A DNA stretch of 17,108 bases from contig CALAUL010000029.1 in NCBI GenBank assembly GCA_937892255.1, positions 1 through 17,108 on the forward strand. Direction: 5' to 3'. Of the stretch, positions 6,765 to 15,278 are shown one piece after another. The notes below the pieces were generated by a model, which had not been told where the DNA came from, ran no database searches, and was given only the letters and a program-made list of their open reading frames with translations. The translations under genes and the position numbers were made by a program. The stretch is from an uncultured Bacteroidales bacterium (GTDB lineage: Bacteria; Bacteroidota; Bacteroidia; Bacteroidales; Marinilabiliaceae). Each line of letters begins with the position of its first letter. The first letter of the stretch is position 1.

Positions 6765-9700
6765 TTAGTTTTTCTTATGAGCAGGAAGGTCTCTCTCTGC
6801 ATCGAAATCATCCATGAAGTGATATGAAGCTTTCTCCTCCTTCTCCTTATTACGAGAACCACTCTTATCTGTTGCAGCATATACTGCAGGCACAATAAGC
6901 ATAGTGACTATCGTAGAGAACACCATACCACCGATTACCGAGATACCCATAGGCTGCCATGTCTCTGCACCATCACCCGTAGACAACGCCATAGGAACCA
7001 TACCAAGGATTGTAGTAAATGATGTCATAAGCACTGGACGAAGACGGCTACGACATGAAAGCGCAACAGCTTCTATCATTCTATAACCACGCTCACGCAT
7101 GAGGTTGATATAGTCTATAAGCACAATACCATTCTTCGTAACAATACCGATAAGCATTACAGCACCCAACGCAGCCACAATAGAAAGTGTACTTCCTGTG
7201 ATAAGCAAACCTAAGATAACACCTGTAAAGGCAAACGGAATAGCAAGCATGATGATAAATGGCATCAAATAAGACTCAAACTCTGCCGCCATCACTATGT
7301 ATACAAGCATAAGCGCCAACACCATCAAGAGAATAAGTGCTCCAAATGACTCCTGCTGATCCTCATACGAACCACCGATATATGTCGTAACACCCTGTGG
7401 AACCTCAAGCTTATCTACAACAGCAAGTGCAGCCTCCGCTATATCACCCATAGCATAACCATCTGCCGGTGTAATAGATACCTTCAAATAACGTTGCTTA
7501 CTCTTACGCTCAATAGATGGAGGAGAGAATCCCTCACGAACTTCACCAAGCTCCTTCAAACGTATCTTCTGACCATACGCATCCGTCAAAATGAAATTCT
7601 CTACATCAGTAATAGACTCGCGATATTTCTCCTCCAAACGTACCACGATATCATACTCCTCACCCTCTTCTTTGAACTTTGAATTACGATAACCATAGAC
7701 CGAATTACGTAGCATAGAACCAACTGCCGTCGTTGTCAAACCATGACGTGCAAGTTTCTCTCTATCAAAATATATCTGCAACTCTGTCTTATCATCACCA
7801 CGAGAGATAAGGATATCCTCCGCTCCTGGTACCGAACGCAACTCACGCGCAACAAGCTGTGCAAAATTAGTAGTCACATCAAAGTTATGACCGATAATCT
7901 CAACGTCAACAGTATTGGCTGTACTACCACCACCTGATGTCGAAACCTCATACTCCAATACCTCAGGGAATTCCTTAAGTATACCACGCACCTGATCCGC
8001 TATCTGGAATATCGTCCTATCTCGCTCATCTGTATCAACAGCACGGAAACGCATATTCATAATGTTATTACCCGTAGTTGACATCATTGACGCAAAAGAA
8101 GCCGTCTCCTCAGAACCATACGACACCGTCAATATCCTTGTCTCAGGAACCTGTGAACGTATCACCGAATCGATATGCAACGCTATCTCTCGTGTCTTCT
8201 CTACTCGCTGACCCTGCTGCATCTTAGCATATATAGTCAACGTATTCATATCGTTCTGTGGGAAAAACTCCGTAGATATAAACTGCGCCAAGAACAATGA
8301 TGCGAAGAACAACGAGAACATCGAAATAATAGTCTTGTACTTATTCACAAGCACCCAACGTATAATCTTCTCATACCATACATCAAGCTTATCAAGCCAA
8401 CGCGTAGACCAACGATAGAACGAAAACTTCTTCTTCTTATCCTCATCCTCATTACGCAAACGCAAGAACTTAGACGACAACATCGGAGTAAACGAAATAG
8501 CCGTAATAGTAGACACCGTAATCGAAATACAGATAATCCAACCAAGAGGCTTGAAGAAAATACCCATGATACCTGGGATAAGAGTAAGAGGGAAGAACAC
8601 CGCAATAGTCACAAGCGTTGTAACAATAACAGACGTCCACACCTCATTAGTACCATACTTTGCCGCCTCTCGTGGACGCGAACCACGCTCCACGTGCTTC
8701 GTGATATTCTCAAGCACCACAATAGCATCGTCCACCACCATACCTATGGCAATAGAGAGTGACATAAGCGTAATCATATTAAGCGAACCATCTGTCACAA
8801 ACAAATAGATGAACGCCGAAATAAGTGAGATAGGAATAGTCATCGCAATGATAAACGTCGAACGCCAACGTCCCAAGAAGACGAACACCACAACCACAAC
8901 CGAAAGCAACGCATAGAGAATCGTCTCCTCAAGATTGCGTATAGCCTTTGTAATGAAGTCCGATGAATCATTGATCATCTCAAACTTAATATCCGGAGGC
9001 AACGTCTTCATCGCCTTCTCTATCTCTACCTTAGCATCCTCGCAGACCTGAACAGCATTAGCATCAGAAGTCTTTGTCACAAGAAGCATACCACCATCAC
9101 GACGGTTAATCTTCTGCTCAAGTGTTATATCACGAAGAGTATCACGTACCGAAGCAATATCCTTTATTCGAAGAGTCTTACCATTGACCATGCCAAGAGG
9201 TATCTCAGCTATCTCAGCACTCTCCTCAAACTCACCCTCTACACGTAGTGAGAAATCCTCAAGACCTACCTTTACAGTACCCGCCGATACGTCCATATTC
9301 TCCTGCAACACCTTTCCGCCCAACGACTCAATAGTAAGCCCATAAGCATCAAGCTTTGTAGGATCTAAGTCGATATAAACCACACGCTCTGGCAAACCAG
9401 CTACATAAGCCGAAGCGACACCGTCCACACGGTTAAGGTTCATCACAACCTTATCATCCAATATCTTATACAAGCCACCAAACGACTCATCAGCCGTCAC
9501 AGCATAAATAAGACATGGCATCATAGATGTCGACATACGCATGATAGTCGGACGATCCAGATTATCAGGCAAACTATTCATCGCCTTATCAACAGCATCA
9601 CGAACATCATTTGCCGCATTATCAAGGTCTATACCCCACTCAAACTCCATTGTAACAACCGTTAAGTTGTCATACGAAACAGATTGTATCTCTTTAAGGT

Positions 9701-9926
9701 CATCAACCGAGTTAAGGTTGTCCTCAAGTATCTTTGTAACGTTCTGCTCTATATCCGAAGCATTAGCACCCGGATAGGTCGCCATAACAGTAATATATGG
9801 CGGGTCCATCTTCGGATACTGGTCAATCGGAAGCGAGAGGTATGAGAAAATACCTATCACCACGACAGCCAAAAAGACCATCAACGTGGTTATCGGTTTC
9901 TCTACCGCTGATGTGAATATACTCAT
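6765..9926 (-). CDS. HAE1-type RND multidrug efflux pump, inner membrane subunit
   Basis: 1053 residues, the normal length for AcrB/MexB-type proton antiporters. Twelve membrane segments are arranged as one N-terminal helix, a large periplasmic loop, helices from about 335 on, a second loop and the C-terminal helices from about 862. The proton relay is intact: D399-D400 in GMVVDDAIVVLEN and K931 in VTKNGIVLID. It exports hydrophobic compounds from the periplasm and inner membrane through the partner adaptor and outer membrane channel encoded just upstream. The acidic/polar C-terminal tail (about 1020-1053) is cytoplasmic. The lack of heavy-metal RND features and the DD motif favour a drug/bile-type substrate range, but the substrate is not readable. 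It lies 81 bases after the adaptor gene. Confidence 0.95.
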   Translation of the reverse strand: MSIFTSAVEKPITTLMVFLAVVVIGIFSYLSLPIDQYPKMDPPYITVMATYPGANASDIEQNVTKILEDNLNSVDDLKEIQSVSYDNLTVVTMEFEWGIDLDNAANDVRDAVDKAMNSLPDNLDRPTIMRMSTSMMPCLIYAVTADESFGGLYKILDDKVVMNLNRVDGVASAYVAGLPERVVYIDLDPTKLDAYGLTIESLGGKVLQENMDVSAGTVKVGLEDFSLRVEGEFEESAEIAEIPLGMVNGKTLRIKDIASVRDTLRDITLEQKINRRDGGMLLVTKTSDANAVQVCEDAKVEIEKAMKTLPPDIKFEMINDSSDFITKAIRNLEETILYALLSVVVVVFVFLGRWRSTFIIAMTIPISLISAFIYLFVTDGSLNMITLMSLSIAIGMVVDDAIVVLENITKHVERGSRPREAAKYGTNEVWTSVIVTTLVTIAVFFPLTLIPGIMGIFFKPLGWIICISITVSTITAISFTPMLSSKFLRLRNEDEDKKKKFSFYRWSTRWLDKLDVWYEKIIRWVLVNKYKTIISMFSLFFASLFLAQFISTEFFPQNDMNTLTIYAKMQQGQRVEKTREIALHIDSVIRSQVPETRILTVSYGSEETASFASMMSTTGNNIMNMRFRAVDTDERDRTIFQIADQVRGILKEFPEVLEYEVSTSGGGSTANTVDVEIIGHNFDVTTNFAQLVARELRSVPGAEDILISRGDDKTELQIYFDREKLARHGLTTTAVGSMLRNSVYGYRNSKFKEEGEEYDIVVRLEEKYRESITDVENFILTDAYGQKIRLKELGEVREGFSPPSIERKSKQRYLKVSITPADGYAMGDIAEAALAVVDKLEVPQGVTTYIGGSYEDQQESFGALILLMVLALMLVYIVMAAEFESYLMPFIIMLAIPFAFTGVILGLLITGSTLSIVAALGAVMLIGIVTKNGIVLIDYINLMRERGYRMIEAVALSCRSRLRPVLMTSFTTILGMVPMALSTGDGAETWQPMGISVIGGMVFSTIVTMLIVPAVYAATDKSGSRNKEKEEKASYHFMDDFDAERDLPAHKKN

Positions 9927-10007
9927 TGCTTTACGATATTAATGTTTTTTACTTGGCACTAAACTCATTTATCTTACATGAAAAATAACCTTCGCACCTC
10001 GATATTA

Positions 10008-11048
10008 TTACTCAACAACCTTTACATCTAAGCCATCAAGAAGACGAGCCTGACCCGTTGTCACAAGTTTGTCACCCTCGCCGAATGTACCATTCAAAGC
10101 TACAACCTCTACTTTGTCCTCAAAACGACGATTTATCTTGACACCTATACGAACCGCCTTGTTATCACGTACGACAAACAAATAACGGTCATTCGAACCC
10201 TGCACCTTCAACACAGCAAGCGATGGTATTACAATAGCCTCCGTCTGACCTATCTTGAAATCTACAGAACCATACATACCAGGACGAAGAGCCTCATCTG
10301 GATTATTGAAAAGAAGCTCACAACGGAATGTACGTGACTTAACATCGATAGTAGGGTAAACAATATTCACCTTACCCTCAAACTCTCTATCACCATACAC
10401 ATCATTGGTCATAACCACCGTCATGCCCTTCTTAACCTCTGTATAATACTGCTCCGCAATATCCACATAAGCCTTTATCTGGCTAATCTGCTCGATAGCT
10501 ATAATAGCAGGCTTAGAAGCACCACCCATAGCGCCTCCCATCCAAAGCTCGCCTTCCTCCATATACTTACCAGTGATAACACCATTGAAAGGAGCAACCA
10601 TCTTAGTATTCTCCTTCAAATTCTCGTATGCAGTCTTCGCAACCTCATACTGCGTAACAAGAGCATCATAATTCTGCTTCGAAATACTTCCCGTCTCATT
10701 AAGCTTAACAGCACGATTATACTCTACCTCAAGATTCTTAAGCTGAAGCTCCGTCTGCTCAAGAGTATTATTATCCATCTCTACAAGCACCTGCCCCTTC
10801 TGTACTCTATCTCCTACCTCAACGTAAATCTTCTTAATACGCGAACCAGCAAGCGTTGGAGCATAGAACACCTGCTCCTTCGACTGAAGGTTAGCAGAAT
10901 AAGTAAGCTGCTTGTTAACAGTCTGCTTTTCAACTGTTGTCACACGAACAGGGATTGCTGTATCCACAGCTTCAGTATTTCCCTCTTTTGAGGTACAGCT
11001 GCACAACATAGCAATCGAAAGTGCCGAAAAAATAAACTTTTTTGTCAT
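10008..11048 (-). CDS. RND efflux periplasmic adaptor (membrane fusion protein), lipoprotein
   Basis: 346 residues. The N-terminus MTKKFIFSALSIAMLCSC is a lipoprotein signal with lipobox LCSC, so C18 would be lipidated and the protein anchored in the inner membrane facing the periplasm. It has the AcrA/HlyD plan: a lipoyl-like half (IKKIYVEVGDRVQKGQVLVEMD, about 73-94), an alpha-hairpin (about 95-145), the second lipoyl half (MVAPFNGVITGKYMEEGE), a beta-barrel (IKAYVDIAEQYYTEVKKG) and a membrane-proximal domain (GQTEAIVIPSLAVL). It connects the RND pump to the TolC-like channel. The gap to the outer membrane factor gene is 45 bases. Family assignment is firm. Confidence 0.94.
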   Translation of the reverse strand: MTKKFIFSALSIAMLCSCTSKEGNTEAVDTAIPVRVTTVEKQTVNKQLTYSANLQSKEQVFYAPTLAGSRIKKIYVEVGDRVQKGQVLVEMDNNTLEQTELQLKNLEVEYNRAVKLNETGSISKQNYDALVTQYEVAKTAYENLKENTKMVAPFNGVITGKYMEEGELWMGGAMGGASKPAIIAIEQISQIKAYVDIAEQYYTEVKKGMTVVMTNDVYGDREFEGKVNIVYPTIDVKSRTFRCELLFNNPDEALRPGMYGSVDFKIGQTEAIVIPSLAVLKVQGSNDRYLFVVRDNKAVRIGVKINRRFEDKVEVVALNGTFGEGDKLVTTGQARLLDGLDVKVVE

Positions 11049-11093
11049 TGTTGTAATGTATTATTGTTATTTCGTTAATGCCTATTTGTTTTT

Positions 11094-12407
11094 TTAGAAT
11101 TCGAAATTGTTATACAACTTACTAAGCTTCGTATGAGCCATCAAGAGATCAAGACATGCCGTAGCAAAACTCGTCTCTGCCTGCAAATAGTTGGTATTAG
11201 CCTGTGTCAAATCAAGACTACTCATCACACCATTGTTGTACTTATTCTTGTAATTCTCAAGCACCCTCTTTGCTACCTCCAAATTCTCAAGCTGAAGCAA
11301 ATACGACTCAATAGCAGAATTGAGCTCAAAACGACACTGCTCATCTGATATATTGAGATTATCCTGTAGCAAAGCCATATTCGTCTTACCACGCTCAATC
11401 TCTATCTTCGCCTGCTTCACCTGAGCATTACGTGAAAGACCCGAGAAAATAGGAATACTTATCGTCGCAACACCTATATGATCGAAATTCATGAATCCAC
11501 CCTTCAACATATTAGAATACTGATATGTGAGATTGAGCGCTGGCAAATGAGCCTGACGCTTAAGCGAAAGAGTCTTCTCATTGACCTGATTTGAAAGCTC
11601 AAGAAGCTTATAATTCAAATTATTTGTGATATCAAACTTAGAACTATCCATCGTTGCCACCGTTGACTCCGCAATAAGATCATCAAGCTTCTGTGTTGTA
11701 GAAAACTTAGTATCAATAGGCAAGCCCATCTGAAGAAGCAACATACGCTTTGTCGTCTCACAAGTACGCTCAGTAGACAAAATAGCATTCTTAAGCGTAG
11801 CCACCGTAATAACTATCTGGTCAACATCAGTCTGTTCGCACGCACCCACAGCAAACATATTCTCCGTATGCTTCTTGATATCCTCAAGATCTACCAAATT
11901 AGCCTTCAAGATATCAATATTACGCTGACAAACCAATATACCATAATATGTATCAGCCACATTTGCCTTAATATCAAGCTCCGTCTGTGCTATCTGTTGC
12001 TCAGCTATCTGCTGTGCTATCTTCGAAATCTTAACACCCGTCACAGCCTGCATAGCAAGAGTCCACGAAGCCGTAGCACCGAGAGACACCTGATCCTCCA
12101 TCTTACGCTTCATACCCATAAGATCAAGATCCTTACCAAAATAAGTCTGATAGGCAACAGATGCACTGAGCTGAGGCAACATACTCGCACGTGTCTCACG
12201 AATCTTCTGATGATAGAGATCCATATCCATCTTAGAAGACTGCAACTGCTTGCTATACTGCAACGCATTACTTATAGCATCTTTCAAAGAGACAGTCATC
12301 TCTTCTCCATTAGTTGCAGCCTCCGGCTCTTGAGCCATCATTCCAATTGGCATTGCCATTGAAAATACAGCCATAAATAAATACTTTTTCATGCTAATCT
12401 TTTTCAT
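11094..12407 (-). CDS. TolC-family outer membrane efflux protein
   Basis: 437 residues with a signal peptide ending near MMAQE. The protein starts MKKISMKKYLFMAVFSMAM; the second Met, 15 bases downstream at 12392, also gives a good signal peptide, so the exact start is open. The mature part is a repeated helix-rich OEP fold: ISNALQYSKQLQSSKMDMDL, then long coiled-coil helices (QIAEQQIAQTELDIKANVADTY region and QVKQAKIEIERGKTNMALL), ending with the second OEP repeat SSLDLTQANTNYLQAETSFA. Trimers form the outer membrane and periplasmic tunnel of the tripartite pump. Position between the TetR gene and the adaptor gene supports the role. No separate promoter is visible in the 42-base gap to tetR. 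Confidence 0.93.
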   Translation of the reverse strand: MKKISMKKYLFMAVFSMAMPIGMMAQEPEAATNGEEMTVSLKDAISNALQYSKQLQSSKMDMDLYHQKIRETRASMLPQLSASVAYQTYFGKDLDLMGMKRKMEDQVSLGATASWTLAMQAVTGVKISKIAQQIAEQQIAQTELDIKANVADTYYGILVCQRNIDILKANLVDLEDIKKHTENMFAVGACEQTDVDQIVITVATLKNAILSTERTCETTKRMLLLQMGLPIDTKFSTTQKLDDLIAESTVATMDSSKFDITNNLNYKLLELSNQVNEKTLSLKRQAHLPALNLTYQYSNMLKGGFMNFDHIGVATISIPIFSGLSRNAQVKQAKIEIERGKTNMALLQDNLNISDEQCRFELNSAIESYLLQLENLEVAKRVLENYKNKYNNGVMSSLDLTQANTNYLQAETSFATACLDLLMAHTKLSKLYNNFEF

Positions 12408-12449
12408 TATTTTTTGTGTATTGTCTATGATTTCTAATTCGGTTATTTT

Positions 12450-13058
12450 CTATTTTATCTTTTGCGTTTCTACTATCTTATCGATTCGTTCTATGCCTTT
12501 TATCGTCGAGATTCCTCTGAAATATATAAGGTACATATTTTCCAAAACGTTCTCAATGCGGTGAGACGATGAACTAAAATAGCTCTTCAACGACGGCTTT
12601 CTTCCCATGAAAAGATCCACCGTAAGAGATAAATCTATGTCTGAACGTATATAGCCTTCTTCGATGCCCTTGTTCAACAACTCCATAAACGACTGCTTAC
12701 GTCCCTCTGTATTTAACCTCTGCTCCTCAAACGCCATTCTAAAGTTATATCTGTCCAAATCTTGAAAAAACAAAGGATTGACTTTCCGCAATTCCTGCGA
12801 TAGATGTATCATGACTTTCACTATGACGTCAACAAAATCATTCTCCTTATCCTCTATTATCTGCATAAGACTCTCGGCCTGACGTCTTTCTTTCTCCGAT
12901 AAACACATTGTCAATAGTTCATCTTTGCTCGAAAAGGTCTCATATAAGGTTCTTTTACTGATGCCAACCTTCTTCGCTATATCGTCCATCGAAACAGTCT
13001 TCAATCCGAAGGTCTGAAACAGTTCGCTTGATATGTCTATGATTCTTTGCCTTAGCAT
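12450..13058 (-). CDS. TetR/AcrR family transcriptional regulator of the efflux operon
   Basis: 202 residues. The N-terminal helix-turn-helix is clear at about 21-43 (VSMDDIAKKVGISKRTLYETF), preceded by IIDISSELFQTFGLK. The remaining helical domain would bind the inducing ligand and dimerise; it has no recognisable ligand motif. It is the first gene of the transcript and is followed 42 bases later by the outer membrane factor gene, so it most likely represses its own operon, including the pump. A perfect 9-bp inverted repeat overlaps the -33 element of its promoter and is the obvious operator candidate. Self-repression is inferred from the arrangement, not shown. Confidence 0.93.
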   Translation of the reverse strand: MLRQRIIDISSELFQTFGLKTVSMDDIAKKVGISKRTLYETFSSKDELLTMCLSEKERRQAESLMQIIEDKENDFVDVIVKVMIHLSQELRKVNPLFFQDLDRYNFRMAFEEQRLNTEGRKQSFMELLNKGIEEGYIRSDIDLSLTVDLFMGRKPSLKSYFSSSSHRIENVLENMYLIYFRGISTIKGIERIDKIVETQKIK

Positions 13059-13085
13059 TTGTCTTTTTATTTCTAATTAACGATG

Positions 13086-13117
13086 CAAATATAAAACGTA
13101 AAAACTTATAAAACCAA
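13086..13117 (-). promoter_or_regulatory. Promoter of the tetR-efflux operon
   Basis: Read on the minus strand: -33 element TTGG at 13117-13114 and -7 box TATATTTG at 13093-13086, 20 bases apart. The predicted start near 13079 leaves a leader of about 20 bases before the tetR ATG. Confidence 0.72.
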
Positions 13118-13128
13118 TCAAGTTTTTA
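13099..13128. promoter_or_regulatory. Candidate TetR operator (inverted repeat over the -33 element)
   Basis: TAAAAACTT at 13099-13107 and AAGTTTTTA at 13120-13128 are perfect 9-bp arms around a 12-base spacer. The centre coincides with the -33 element, so a bound dimer would block RNA polymerase. An A/T-rich palindrome can arise by chance, so this is a candidate. Confidence 0.5.
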
Positions 13129-13323
13129 GTATTAACTATTTTTAATAATACGCTATACTTAGGAAACTAATGCCGTCGATTTTAATCATTTATACACCGT
13201 TCTATCGAATTTGTTAACAGTTAATGGGGGGGTGACAATGTACTTTGCAATAATAGACTTCATAAACATAATGCATTAATTGTAAGCAATTTCAAACACT
13301 CTGATATTCTGCTTAATAAATAT
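13129..13323. other. Non-coding divergent region between tetR and the DUF2795 gene
   Basis: The gap from the tetR start to the DUF2795 start is 331 bases (13059-13389); the promoters at each end are listed separately. The middle holds a weak AT-rich inverted repeat (GTATTA at 13129-13134 and TAATAC at 13146-13151), a G7 run at 13226-13232 that stands out in AT-rich DNA, and a 13-codon ATG frame at 13238-13279 with no support as a gene. Confidence 0.5.
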
Positions 13324-13354
13324 TTTGCATATTAAAATGGGTTTTATATATTTG
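13324..13354 (+). promoter_or_regulatory. Promoter of the DUF2795 gene
   Basis: -33 element TTTG at 13324-13327 and -7 box TATATTTG at 13347-13354, 19 bases apart, a close match to the Bacteroidetes consensus. Start near 13361, leader about 29 bases. Confidence 0.75.
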
Positions 13355-13389
13355 CGACCTAATTAATAATCAATAAAATTGATAATACA

Positions 13390-13611
13390 ATGTATTGGAC
13401 TCTCGAATTAGCTTCAAAACTTGAAGACGCTCCATGGCCAGCAACCAAGGATGAGCTTATTGACTTTGCATCTCGTTCGGGTGCACCTCTTGAGGTTATT
13501 GAAAACTTGCAAGAGATAGAAGAAGAGGGCGAAATCTTTGAAAGTATCGAAGATATATGGCCTGACTACCCCACTAAAGAGGATTTCTTCTTCAACGAGG
13601 ATGAATATTAG
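13390..13611 (+). CDS. Small acidic DUF2795 family protein
   Basis: 73 residues, very acidic, with no signal peptide or membrane segment, so cytosolic. The N-terminal two thirds (LASKLEDAPWPATKDELIDFA then SGAPLEVIENLQEIEEEGE) resemble the DUF2795 helical domain, which is widespread and of unknown function; the tail WPDYPTKEDFFFNEDEY is the form I associate with Bacteroidales copies. It has its own good promoter and stands alone, divergent from the efflux operon. The strong promoter, small size and conserved sequence suggest a highly expressed housekeeping protein, but the function is unknown. Confidence 0.85.
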   Translation: MYWTLELASKLEDAPWPATKDELIDFASRSGAPLEVIENLQEIEEEGEIFESIEDIWPDYPTKEDFFFNEDEY

Positions 13612-13997
13612 AAGTTGTACAAATTATATCAAAAGCAGAAAAGCTGGTTCTGAATTAACGCTACAATTTCTGTACGGTTGTCATTTCTTTCGGCTAAGCA
13701 TCTGACCGGTGCACCGATATGATTTACAACCTATTTCAAAAATTTACGTCTGTGCGACATACGATAACCATTTCGTACGTCGCACAAACTTTTTGGGGAA
13801 GTCATATTATGGTCTTTTACCGGACATGACAACATTGCTCTGATAACTACCAACATCGGCACACATGGTAACAACGTTCCGAGTTTAAATGCAAATGACG
13901 CAAAACATCAGACCATGAGATTGATTTTTAGAACAACCCTTTTATAATTGAGCAAAAATAAGTAATTTGGGCGCAATTAATTCAACATGCATACAAA
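13612..13997. other. 386-base gap between the DUF2795 gene and the GT4 gene
   Basis: No credible coding frame. It contains one strong hairpin (13751-13786, listed separately) 140 bases after the DUF2795 stop, so that transcript may have a long 3' untranslated tail. Near the GT4 gene, TAATTTG at 13963-13969 resembles a -7 box but is one base short of TAnnTTTG and has no properly spaced -33 element. Confidence 0.5.
13751..13795 (+). terminator. Terminator hairpin downstream of the DUF2795 gene
   Basis: TGTGCGACATACGA at 13751-13764 pairs with TCGTACGTCGCACA at 13773-13786 with one mismatch around an 8-base loop, followed by AACTTTTT. The GC-rich outer stem plus T5 fits an intrinsic terminator. 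Confidence 0.75.
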
Positions 13998-15260
13998 GTG
14001 AAAATAGTACATATAAACAAAACAGATGCAGGAGGGGGAGCTGCTGTAGCCGCTCTACGAATACATCGTGCATTGCTACGTGCAGGAGTCGACTCACACT
14101 TCGTTGTGCAAGAACAAAAACGAAACGAGATAAATGAGCACTCTTTGGGGCAAAGTTTTTGGAAAAGAACGAAGAATTTCATTCGATTTGTATACGAACG
14201 ACTCACTATATTGCCACACGAGAAAGAAGCGTCTTTGCGATACAACTTCTCTTTGGCAAACTCGGGTCAGGATATTTCCAAAAACCCCGTAGTACAAGAA
14301 GCTGACGTGATACATCTGCATTGGATAAACCAAGGTTTTTTGTCATTGGACAACCTTCAAGAGTTGTTTGCACTGGGCAAGCCCGTAGTATGGACATTGC
14401 ACGACATGTGGCCATTTACCGGAGGTTGTCATTATGCAGGCAGTTGCTTGGAGTTTAACGAACGATGTGGCTATTGCCCGTTTTTGAGGACACCGGCAAA
14501 AAACGACATCTCAACAAAGGTATTTTTACGTAAGAAGGAGGTATATCAGACAGCAAATCTGAATGTCGTATCGTGCAGTCATTGGCTTTGCACACTCATG
14601 AAGAGTAGTACGCTGTTCAGAAACGTCCCGTCGTATACAATACCGAATCCTATCGACACGAAATTCTATACGATGCTCAACAAGGAGCAATGTCGCAAGG
14701 ACTTAGGTCTGCCAACCGACAAGAAACTAATACTCTTCGGTGCAGCTAAAATCTCAGACGTGCGAAAAGGCTTCCGCTACTTGAATGAAGCATTGCAAAT
14801 ACTGAAAGACAACTTCCCGGAGTTGTCAAAAGAGATAGAACTTGTCGTATTCGGCAAGATTAACAAGAAGACCCAAAAACGTTTTGCATTCAATACGCAT
14901 ACACTCAAATTCATCAGCGACCCCAGAATGTTAGTGAAACTCTACAATGCCGCTGATGCATTCATACTGCCATCGTTGCAGGACAACCTTCCTAACACGG
15001 TAGTTGAGAGTATGTGTTGTGGCACGCCCATTGTAGGATTCCGCATAGGCGGAGTGCCGGAGATGATAGAACACATGAAGACGGGATACCTTGCCGAGGT
15101 GAAGAACTCTCTCTCTTTGGCAAATGGCATATACAACATGTTGCTCTTCTCCAATGACGAACAACGTCAGGCTGTGCGCGAGGCTGCAGTAAAGAAGTTC
15201 TCGGAAGATATCGTCGCGCAACAATATTTGTCGGTATATGGCAAAGCAATAAGCAGATAA
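13998..15260 (+). CDS. Family 4 glycosyltransferase (GT-B fold)
   Basis: 420 residues starting with GTG; no in-frame ATG fits better, and the GTG start gives the expected first strand MKIVHINKTDAGGGAAVAALRIH with its Gly-rich donor-domain loop. The C-terminal domain holds ILFGAAKISDVRKGF (about 245-259) and the nucleotide-sugar motif LPSLQDNLPNTVVE...GTPIVGFRIGGVPE, where D329 and E337 stand in the E-x7-E positions. A cysteine cluster at C144, C150, C157 and C160 (after HDMWPFTGG) is a known hallmark of a Bacteroidetes subgroup. It would add a sugar to a lipid-linked surface glycan in the cytosol. The following GT2 gene begins 18 bases later, so both act in one polysaccharide or glycolipid pathway. 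Sugar and linkage are not readable. Confidence 0.92.
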   Translation: MKIVHINKTDAGGGAAVAALRIHRALLRAGVDSHFVVQEQKRNEINEHSLGQSFWKRTKNFIRFVYERLTILPHEKEASLRYNFSLANSGQDISKNPVVQEADVIHLHWINQGFLSLDNLQELFALGKPVVWTLHDMWPFTGGCHYAGSCLEFNERCGYCPFLRTPAKNDISTKVFLRKKEVYQTANLNVVSCSHWLCTLMKSSTLFRNVPSYTIPNPIDTKFYTMLNKEQCRKDLGLPTDKKLILFGAAKISDVRKGFRYLNEALQILKDNFPELSKEIELVVFGKINKKTQKRFAFNTHTLKFISDPRMLVKLYNAADAFILPSLQDNLPNTVVESMCCGTPIVGFRIGGVPEMIEHMKTGYLAEVKNSLSLANGIYNMLLFSNDEQRQAVREAAVKKFSEDIVAQQYLSVYGKAISR

Positions 15261-15278
15261 GAAGTCAACCCAAAAGAC

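Noticed and set aside
11868..12362. 164-codon open frame on the plus strand
   Set aside because: It is antisense to the clearly identified outer membrane factor gene and its translation has a low-complexity composition with no family features.
13129..13151. Second operator-like repeat GTATTA/TAATAC
   Set aside because: Only 6-bp AT-rich arms, easily expected by chance in this composition, and upstream of the -33 element.
13226..13279. G7 run followed by a 13-codon ATG frame, possible leader peptide
   Set aside because: No promoter box at proper spacing, no terminator or antiterminator structure before the next gene, and this group seldom uses Shine-Dalgarno-type G runs.
13963..13969. TAATTTG as the promoter of the GT4 gene
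   Set aside because: One base short of TAnnTTTG and no TTG element at 18-21 bases upstream; kept only as a weak possibility.
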